A DNA stretch of 64,000 nt from Leptobrachium leishanense (taxonomy: Eukaryota > Chordata > Amphibia > Anura > Megophryidae), in assembly GCA_009667805.1 (NCBI GenBank), contig CM019065.1, positions 155,606,333-155,670,332 on the forward strand, read 5' to 3'. The notes below the pieces were generated by a model. The model was not told the origin of the DNA. It saw only the letters and a program-made list of their open reading frames with translations, and made no database searches. Below are positions 56,107 to 64,000 of the stretch, in pieces; the first letter of the stretch is position 1; the number at the start of each line of letters is the position of its first letter. Position numbers and translations under genes: made by a program.

Positions 56107-57054
56107 ACAGTTTTGTAAAACTGACATGTCTTAAGTTTTATTTCCAAATCAATGATCTTCTTTAATCGCCTGATTTATTGATGAGTTATCGATAAACTAG
56201 AATGTTTTATTGCCTGGTGTCTGATAATTCCTTATTATCTGGTTGATGTAACATTGCAATGTGAAATGATGTGTTAGAGTAAATTGCCTTCAATTCCAAC
56301 AGCTTTATCAATATTGGTATCACATAATCTTCCATCTAGCTTGATCAAAGTTGGCATGCATGGGTAATTTTCACCTAAAGTAAAAACTTGGGAAAAAAAT
56401 GTATTATTAACCTGTCAAAAACTTTAAAATTCATATGGTTAAAATACTTTTAAAATGGAGAAAAAAAATGCAACACATTTTTGGACACAAAGAAATAGGA
56501 GTGGTCAGGAGAGAGAGAAAATGGAGGAGCTGGGAGAAAAATATGAAAACTGTTTTTTTGTTTTTGTTTTTTTTTGCAACGGTCACCAATTTTCTCAAAA
56601 TGCTCTTCAATTCAAATAAAAAATAAAATAACAAAAATATCATGAACTGGGAAAGAAAGTATAGAAGGGCATGTTAAAAACTTGACGCGTTAACTAGCAC
56701 AAAGTTCTCAGAGGAAACTCAGAGAAAAAGATTCTTAATAAACATCTAAAACTACAATCATTATTAAGGATATTGGTTAAAAGCAAACATTCAAACGTGA
56801 GGTGTTTGTACAGCTATTTTACAACCTGTTTTATTCCCTCCAAGAAAAATTCAATGGGGGTACAGTCATACTAGACATCTGGCTACCACTGCAGAAAAAG
56901 AAAACAATCAAACAATACTCAAGATACCAAACTACAACCTTCCATCTCCCTTAGTCAGCTAAAATAAAACCAAAAAAAAAACCACCTTCTCTCATTTGAA
57001 ATCTGCCTAAATTCCTTTGTACATCGCTACTAAACCTGTAGGCGCTTTCCTTTA
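56107..57054. other. Interior of the non-coding LTR element, middle part
   Basis: AT-rich, no gene recognised. Confidence 0.6.
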
Positions 57055-57480
57055 GGCTAGGGTCAGACGAACGCATTTTTGCGTTGTCTGTGAAAAAGTA
57101 CGTTCGAACGAATGGACGCATTTTTTCACGGAGTACACGATAGCGGTCATACGATGCGCATTTGCGTTCGTGATTTTGTACGGATCATCAATAAAACCCT
57201 TTTTGCATCTGGACGTTATGTTGGCCGGACATTAGCAGTGTCTGACATTTCAAAATCACGCACACACGCCGCTATGCGGCCGCAGCGCACTCTGTACGAC
57301 CGTACTAGCGGTTTGACGTTCTCGACAAAATGCGTTCGTTTGCCACTTGCGTTGCGCGGCCGGACTTTCGTGCGACCGTACTTCGTATATTGGCCGTCAT
57401 TGCCCGTCATTTGCTGCTAGTGCGGCCGTAATTAAGTGTGCCAGAACGCACGTTTAAAGTGCGCTAGTCTGACCCTAGCC
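57055..57480. mobile_element. Harbinger-type MITE, 426 bp
   Basis: GGCTAGGGTCAGACGAACGC to AGTCTGACCCTAGCC with TTA on both sides (57052-57054, 57481-57483). The two halves are related as inverted copies. Confidence 0.9.
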
Positions 57481-57483
57481 TTA

Positions 57484-58757
57484 AACTTTCACTCAAATCC
57501 TTCAGCTTTATATCACTTCATCCTCTTAGATTCCAAACAACTAAACATGAACCTACATATATATTCCATTATACAAGTTACAAAACTGTAAATGATCTCA
57601 GTCAGCCATTTTGGCAAAACATATAACCTATATTAAGGTGTGGTCAATCCCTTAGTGCTGGACTCAAACAAAGACCAGAGCAAAATAACCGACCACGCCT
57701 CTTTTGGGAAAATGTATAACTTATATTTAAGGCAGATTGAGCCCATCACCTTGATACACTAATTTTTTATATATCATACATCAACTTATAACATAACATT
57801 CACGTGTAACCTGCCTTGTCAGAGTATTGACTTTCTATGTTCATCTTTCAAACATAAGCTAAGAACAAAAAAAAGCAGTAATTTTTGAAATTTACTGTAA
57901 AAGTAAAGCCCTATTGTCTCTATTTCCTGTGCCTTTTTTTTTTTTTTTTTACACGAGCAAGGCAGTAATGACACAGAAATAAAGCAACCTGGTTTAAGAG
58001 AAGCAGTCCCTATACATAAATTACATATAAAAAACATAATATCAAAACTACGAAATACAAAACATCAAAGATAAACACATACATTAATAGTTAGTAAAGA
58101 CAAACATTTAAATAGACGCAATCAATGGCAAGAAACAAAATAAAAAATAAAACAAAAACAAACATGCAATCTGAAAGAAAAAACAGTTAGCAAATCCTTT
58201 AGAATCAGCGCGCAAACACATGCAGCAAAAAAAATAAAGAAAAAATGGCAGCAGCGCGCAAGAAAATAAAAATAAAAAATAAGAGGAAAAAGAAAAAACT
58301 GTCTCTCAGTGGGAGATAAAATCAGTTGATATATAAGAAGAAATCTAAATCTAATCAGTTAAAATAAAATTCTCACAATTACAAGATATGGACGACCCAG
58401 AAACACCAGAATTGAAGTACAAGATAGACACAGAACGGAGACAATACAACTAGAAACATTTCTTTCCTTTTTTTATGAGTTCAATTTCCAGCATATACAA
58501 ATACTCAGCACACCGGGCGAGTTCAAACACACGTGAGGTCCTCAAACGATTTTTCCTTTACTACAATACATAAAATGACAAAAACAAACCAAGACAAAGA
58601 GTCCAACCTTGCACCAAAAAAAATCAAAAAAAAATCAAGAAGCTCTGAACCATAGCTTTAACGTCAAGGAAAATAAACAAAAACCAAGCCTGGAGGCAAG
58701 TTCGCAAAATCTGAACAAGCAAATGTAAGGATACATTCAAAAGTAAAGATACACTTA
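57484..58757. other. Interior of the non-coding LTR element, right part
   Basis: Very AT-rich, with A-runs such as those at 58130-58330. No coding potential seen. Confidence 0.6.
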
Positions 58758-59183
58758 GGCTAGGGTCAGACGAACGCATTTTTCACGTTGTCCGTGAAAA
58801 AGTGCGTTCGAACGAATGGACGTATTTTTTCACGGAATACGCGATAGCGGTCATACGATGCGCATTTTCGTACGTGATTTTGTACGGATCATCAATAAAA
58901 CCCTTTTGCGTCTGGACATTATGTTGGCCGGACATGTGCAGCGTCTGACGTCTCCCAATCACACAAACACGCCGCTATGCGGCCGCAGCGCACTCTGTAC
59001 GTCAGTAGTAGCGGTTTGACGTTCTCGAAAAAATGCGTTCGTTGGCCACTTGCGTTGCACGGACGAACTTTCATGCGGCCATTCGTCGTATGTTCCCCGG
59101 CATTGGACGTCATTTGCTGCTAGCACGGCCGTGATTTCGTGCGGCTAAACGCACGTGAAAAATGCGTTCGTCTGACCCTAGCC
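58758..59183. mobile_element. Harbinger-type MITE, 426 bp, tandem copy 1
   Basis: GGCTAGGGTCAGACGAACGC to CGTCTGACCCTAGCC, TTA at 58755-58757 and 59184-59186. Confidence 0.9.
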
Positions 59184-59187
59184 TTAA

Positions 59188-59604
59188 GGCTAGGGTCAGA
59201 CGAACGCATTTTTCACGTTGTCCGTGAAAACGTGCGTTCGAACGAACGTACGTATTTTTTCCCGGAATACGCGATAGCGGTCATACGATGCGCCTTTTCG
59301 TCCGTGATTTTGTACGGATCATCAATAAAACACTTTTTGTGTCTGGACGTTATGTTAGCCGGACATTAGCAGCGTCTGACGTCTCCTAATCACACACACA
59401 CGCCACTATGCGGCCGCAGCACACTCTGTACGTCAGTAGACGTTCTCGAAAAAATGCGTTCGTTGGCCACTTGCGTTGCGCGGACAACCTTTCGTGCGGC
59501 CGTTCGTCGTATGTTCCCCGGCATTGGACGTCATTTGCTGCTAGCACGGCCGTGATTTCGTGCGGCTAAACACACATGAAAAATGCGTTCGTCTGACCCT
59601 AGCC
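59188..59604. mobile_element. Harbinger-type MITE, 417 bp, tandem copy 2
   Basis: Same orientation as the preceding copy and separated from it by only 4 bases (TTAA). Ends GGCTAGGGTCAGACG and CGTCTGACCCTAGCC. It lacks about nine bases relative to its neighbour. Confidence 0.9.
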
Positions 59605-59652
59605 TTAATGTAAGGATACATCCGAATGGCAAATCCCACTTCAGACAACAAC

Positions 59653-60172
59653 TGAAAAATTCTATTTTTCATTATAATTACCATAAACCTTTTTCAAGTT
59701 TCTTCTTATATATCAAGATCGAAGTAAGGCGCTGCGCGACTCTGACCAGAGGAGACGATAGACACAACCACACCGAGATATGGCAGATTATCATCTGATC
59801 AGTCCGTGGTCTGTCAGATTTGTTTATTGGTTCAACATCCAATAGAAATGTTCGTTATATAAAAACTTCCTGCATTGCTCACTCCCAACATAGGAATGTG
59901 ATACAACAACCAATCAGAGCAGATACATTTCTACATCAGAGTTTAACTAACAGTTAGACAAAATTACTACATTTGATTCAGGGATGGATTTTTTTCTAGC
60001 TTATGGTCTGTTCACACACCCTTTCCTGCACACAAAGGAAATGGCTAAATTCCACAGGCTAACATCCTATGCAAGTAAAAGACTTGCAGGGTTTGACACT
60101 TATAATGAGGGGGGGTGGATTTCACACTAATGCTAAATTAAAAAACTACCTATCATATTAAAATACCTTTCA
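59653..60172 (+). repeat. Right LTR of the non-coding element
   Basis: 520 bp, nearly identical to 53023-53542. Followed by the target duplication AGTTG. Confidence 0.9.
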
Positions 60173-60224
60173 AGTTGAATAAATATTAAATAAAACAGAG
60201 AATATTTTTTACATAGAAACCTAT

Positions 60225-60485
60225 GTGGACAGTGTGCAGGATTCATATGCTGCATTAATTATACTGCAGAGAGGCGCTTCCCCTCAGTGTGCGGATTTAT
60301 ATGCTGCATTAATTATATCGCAGAGAAGTGCTTCCCTGCAGTGTGTGGATTTATACGCTGCATTAATTATATTGTGGAGAGGTGCTTCCCAGCAGTGTGC
60401 AGGATTCATTCGCTGCATTAATTACACTGTAGAGAAGTGTTTCCCCACAGTGTGCCGTATTCATACACTGCATTAAATATAACGC
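60225..60485 (+). repeat. Satellite, diverged array of about 58-bp units
   Basis: Five diverged copies of a unit with CAGTGTGCGGATT, ATATGCTGCATTAATTATA and GAGAGGTGCTTCCC. The unit is homologous to the 51-bp satellite at 63272-64000. Confidence 0.85.
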
Positions 60486-61187
60486 AGAGAGTTTCTAGTT
60501 ACTGGCTGCTATTTTCATTGTAGTACCGGCTGCTTTTTGAGAAAGGATTTTACCAGAAAGGATACATTAAGATTTCTCTTGTTTTCAAGTATGTCCTCGG
60601 TGGCGAGTATGTACCGTTAGGTGTCTTGCCAAGGACACTTACTGGAGAGGTTGCTCGCTGGGATTGAAAAAATACCTAAAAAATAAATAAATAAAAATAA
60701 TTTTTGCTGCAGATGAAAAGAATAAACATAAACGTTCAAATAAATATTTTATAAAAACTGGGAATATTTCTTACATTGAAGCCTATGGGATTCGCCTGTT
60801 TAAAGCTGTCAAACGAACCACTGAAAATGCACTGGCATTTCAGTGCTGTTCGGTGTTCTCTGAATAGATTAACATAGCCACTACTTGTCTATGGGGTGAA
60901 ATGGTAAAACGTATTGATCTGTACAAACAAAATCAATTTGTTTTATACTGTTTTGTGTTCGGCCCGAATCGATTAGTTTTCGTTCCGATCCGGGCCGAAT
61001 TGATTCTTTTTTGAGACCGTTTCACACCATTTCGGATGGAACCGACTCATTTTCAGAAGCACTTTCAAAAAACGAATCGTAAATTGTCGTCCAAATTTTG
61101 ATACGAAACACTCAAGTCTACTATCCATCCTTAGTCATGCTTGATCATTAGTCAAATGTGTGGCATATTGAGGTGAGAATGGGTATG
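60486..61187. other. Repeat fragments, no gene
   Basis: 60540-60600 is a reverse copy of the GAGAAATCTCAATGTATCC repeat. 60690-61110 is a hAT-like AT-rich fragment (ACATTGAAGCCTATGGGATT, then CGAATCGATTAG and CCGATCCGGGCCG words). Confidence 0.55.
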
Positions 61188-61790
61188 TGTCACGGCGGCA
61201 TCAGGCTTGGGCCACGGTGAGGACTTTATTCAGGAAGAAGTTAAGCCCTTGAGACAGGTTAGCCGCTGGCTGCATGGACTGATCACAGCACACCAATATA
61301 CACAGATGCCATCCTGTTACATCCTGTCCTGTAACAAGAAGAACAGGAGAACACAGAAGATATCTAAAGGAATCCCTAACACTGGGGTAAGATCCTTGAA
61401 TGGTCTTCTGCCTAAGGAAACCTAACAAGAGAATAACAGAGGCAGGAGAACAGGAAGGGTGAGGGTTAAACAAGACAACCAGCAACAACACACAGGGAGC
61501 CCTAAACAGAGATGAAGTCCTCTGTGCTAAAGATAACTATACACAGAACAGAAAACAAGGAACAAATATAGAATGGTCAAGACTGGAGCCAAAGGAACTA
61601 GAACCAGCAAGGAATGTCAGACTAGCATAGATGAGTATACAGATTAATAATGAAGAGTTCAGGGAGCAGACAAAAAGAATAGTCAAGATATACACCAAAG
61701 ATCATAAACCAGGAAGTCCAAGATACTAAGCAGGACTGTAGCAACACAGGAACCAGCAACATGAACCCTCAAGGACAAGATACAGGAACC
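61188..61790 (-). repeat. LTR fragment, reverse orientation
   Basis: Begins TGTCACGGCGGCATCAGGC, the reverse complement of an LTR 3' end. Read on the minus strand, CATGCAGCCAGC, CCTGTCTCAAGGGCTTAAC and AATAAAG match the 3' part of the solo LTR at 25137-26020. The other end is lost near 61790 where satellite units begin. Confidence 0.7.
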
Positions 61791-61804
61791 AGAACTTTTA
61801 TTTT

Positions 61805-62035
61805 ATTGAGTTTGATTGCTGCAGAGCTCTGCTCATACACACTGCACATTACTGTGAGTTTTATTGCTGAGGATTCTGTGATACGCTCATACACATGGTA
61901 CATTACTGTGAGATTTATTGCTGCGGATCTCTGCTCATACACACCGCACATTACTTTGCTCCACAGCAATAAAACTCACAGTAATCTGCGCAGAGTATGT
62001 GTGTGAATTTTATTACCGTGGAGCTCTATGTTGTG
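61805..62035 (-). repeat. 55-60 bp tandem units (CAATAAAACTCACAG family)
   Basis: Four diverged copies of the unit described at 18480-18960, the last in the opposite orientation to the others. Confidence 0.75.
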
Positions 62036-62572
62036 TCTGGGGTATCTGTCGGCTGGGGGTCAGCTGCTTGAATTCAGAACCGTTTAGTAAATTCGCCCCA
62101 TTATTGCATGACCCACGTACCCGTGAACGGCCGCCTGCATCTGTACTTGAATGTGGTTCTCGTACTATCGGCTGCCCTTCCGTCATGTGTTTATATGTGA
62201 TCTTGTGGCAGCGTGGCCGCTCACAGGTACGCGACCCATGCGATAATGGGGTAAATCTACTAAACATTTATTTCTGAGTTCGACCAGCTGACCCACAGCC
62301 AACACAGGCCACCATGTGGGAAAAATAAAATAGGGGATGAGGAAATAATAAATAAAATTGGGATTATAAATTTTGGGGGGAGGTGGTAATAAAAAAAATG
62401 AGGGATTAGGAAATAATTCCCTTCCCTGGCAGCCAGCATAGGTCTGGACATTTGGCCATGTGGAGTGCTCTCTCATACTTTGCAGTCACTGAGCCGTGTC
62501 ACTGACATAAGGCAGCTCCTCACAGCACAGCACATGGCTCAGCTGCAGCCAGAGAGCGTCCTGTTCCCGCTA
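62036..62572. other. Intergenic, nothing recognised
   Basis: Contains an inverted pair around GACCCACGTACCCGTGAACGG and ACAGGTACGCGACCCATGCG. No gene. Confidence 0.4.
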
Positions 62573-63020
62573 GAGATGTGCACCGCTAAAAATTTAGTTT
62601 CATTTCGTTTTGTTTTTTCCCCAGGTGTTTTTTTTTTGTTTAGGGTCATTTTGGACCGTTTTCGTTTCAATTCGATTCGAAATTTCGGATCGATTTGAAT
62701 TGATAGAATTTTTAATTTTTTTTAAATCTAAAAATGAAGAGATTTTTTACTTCAGAATATTCTAAGCAACGGTTTATTAGATATTTGATTAAAACGGGAA
62801 TATTTTTAAGATTGAAGCCTATGGGGTAAAATATTTCCCACACCATTTTTAACATTGAAGCCTATGGGGTAAAACATTTCCCACACTTTCAACATTGAAG
62901 CCTATGGGGTAAAACATTTTCCACACCTTTTTGTAACATTTGAAATGAACTATCAAATGCATATCCATTTGATAGTTCATTTCAAATTCGATAGTCGATA
63001 TCCAAATCGGTGCACATTTC
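62573..63020. mobile_element. hAT-like element with GATGTGCACCG termini
   Basis: AGAGATGTGCACCG at the left and CGGTGCACATTTCTTTA at the right are inverted. Inside, 62805-62935 holds three copies of a 40-50 bp unit with ATTGAAGCCTATGGGGTAAA. A further inverted pair, GATAGTTCATTTCAAA, lies at 62940-62990. Confidence 0.6.
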
Positions 63021-63059
63021 TTTATTTTTTTTAAAGTTTTTTTTTTACTTTATTTTCAT

Positions 63060-63270
63060 TGTTTTCTGTCCCCCAGGGCAGTACCCGGACCCCATACACA
63101 TTTTATGGCCAATATCTTGCATATATGCCCTCTTGGAGGGCACTTTAAAATTCGAACTTTTGAGCCCCATAGACTTGCATTGAGTTCGAATCGTGTTCTC
63201 GTTCGAATTCAAACGTTTTCAAAAGTTCAAGTTCGAATGCGAGCCGTACACGGGGTGTTTGGCCCATCAC
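63060..63270 (-). mobile_element. Reverse fragment of the hAT element seen at 43280
   Basis: CAGTACCCGGACCCCATACAC, ATATATGCCCTCTTGGAGGG and GAGCCCCATAGACTTGCATT are reverse-complement matches to 43360-43490. It ends GGCCCATCACTA. Confidence 0.7.
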
Positions 63271-63271
63271 T

Positions 63272-64000
63272 ACTGTAGAGGTGCTGCCCGGCCATGTGAG
63301 AATTCATATGCTGCATTAATTATACTGTAGAGGTGCTGCCCGGCAGTGTGCGGAATCATATGCTGCATTAATTATACTGTAGAGGTGCTGCCCGGCAGTG
63401 TGTGGAATCATATGCTGCATTATTATACTGTAGAGGTGCTGCCCGGCAGTGTGTGGAATCATATGCTGCATTATTATACTGTAGAGGTGCTGCCCGGCAG
63501 TGTGCGGAATCATATGCTGCATTATTATACTGTAGAGGTGCTGCCCGGCAGTGTGAGGATTCATATGCTGCTGCCTTATTATACTGTAGAGGTGTTGCCC
63601 GGCAGTGTGCGGAATCATATGCTGCATTATTATACTGTAGAGGTGCTGCCCGGCAGTGTGCGGAATCATATGCTGCATTATTATACTGTAGAGGTGCTGC
63701 CCGGCAGTGTGCGGAATCATATGCTGCATTATTATACTGTAGAGGTGCTGCCCGGCAGTGTGCGGATTCATATGCTGCATTATTATACTGTAGAGGTGCT
63801 GCCCGGCAGTGTGCGGAATCATATGCTGCATTATTATACTGTAGAGGTGCTGCCCGGCAGTGTGCGGAATCATATGCTGCATTATTATACTGTAGAGGTG
63901 CTGCCCGGCAGTGTGCGGAATCAAATGCTGCATTATTATACTGTAGAGGTGCTGCCCGGCAGTGTGCGGAATCATATGCTGCATTATTATACTGTAGGGT
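63272..64000 (+). repeat. 51-bp satellite array running off the window
   Basis: About 14 head-to-tail copies of a unit with GTAGAGGTGCTGCCCGGCAG, TGTGCGGAATCATATGCTGC and ATTATTATACT. Most units are 51 bp, a multiple of three, which keeps a minus-strand frame open for 222 codons (repeating HTAGQHLYSIIMQHMIP); this is an artefact of the period. The array continues beyond 64000. Confidence 0.96.

Larger units (their letters stand above)
53023..60172 (+). mobile_element. Non-coding LTR retrotransposon (LARD-like), young
   Basis: Two 520-bp LTRs (53023-53542, 59653-60172) with TGAAAAATTC..TACCTTTCA ends, flanked by AGTTG on both sides (53018-53022, 60173-60177). By hand count the LTRs differ at only about 7 sites. 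The 6.1-kb interior is AT-rich with no gag or pol on either strand. It has collected a solo LTR (55002-56106) and three Harbinger-type MITEs. No canonical primer-binding site or polypurine tract was recognised. Orientation is taken from the promoter words in the LTR. Confidence 0.85.

Noticed and set aside
63316..63984. 222-codon minus-strand frame with a repeating 17-residue peptide
   Set aside because: It follows exactly from a 51-bp tandem satellite; period divisible by three keeps the frame open.

Overview
Eukaryotic, repeat-dominated DNA, most likely from an amphibian (probably a frog). The guess rests on the mix of elements: Tc1/mariner, hAT, piggyBac-like and Harbinger-like DNA elements, an L2-type LINE, Ty3/gypsy elements and a gammaretrovirus-like endogenous retrovirus (ERV). 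I found no bacterial-style operons, no RNA genes, and no exon of a recognisable single-copy host gene. Almost every coding stretch belongs to a mobile element.

Layout. 1-3.4 kb: TIR elements (hAT-like, two MITE families). 3.4-17.3 kb: one Ty3/gypsy retrotransposon on the minus strand, bounded by a 4-bp target duplication (GTAG). It has a PNMA-type gag, a broken pol and 943-bp LTRs; its 5' LTR is split by a Tc1 element. The stretch between gag and RT is replaced by a 6.4-kb patch holding a piggyBac-like fragment, a long palindrome, a 22-bp minisatellite and a four-exon Myb/SANT-like gene, itself hit by an L2 fragment. 17.3-36 kb: MITEs, tandem arrays, a solo LTR, a second and better Tc1 copy, a piggyBac-like MITE, and two stretches that resemble conserved non-coding DNA. 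36.0-48.2 kb: a complete but disabled gammaretrovirus-like ERV (LTR-gag-pro-pol-env-LTR) with an hAT element inside its integrase. 48.9-52.7 kb: an hAT element carrying a piggyBac-like MITE, then Harbinger-type MITEs. 53.0-60.2 kb: a young non-coding LTR element with 520-bp LTRs and a 5-bp duplication. 60.2-64 kb: satellite arrays, an LTR fragment and hAT-like pieces.

The standout is at 42.03-42.61 kb. Within the ERV pol reading frame, between RNase H and integrase, lies about 196 codons of an opioid growth factor receptor (OGFr) conserved domain. It is uninterrupted, intron-free, and in frame with RNase H upstream and integrase downstream. This looks like a cellular domain captured into a retroviral polyprotein.

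All identifications come from reading the sequence by eye. Family names rest on motifs; copy numbers, phylogeny and expression could not be tested.
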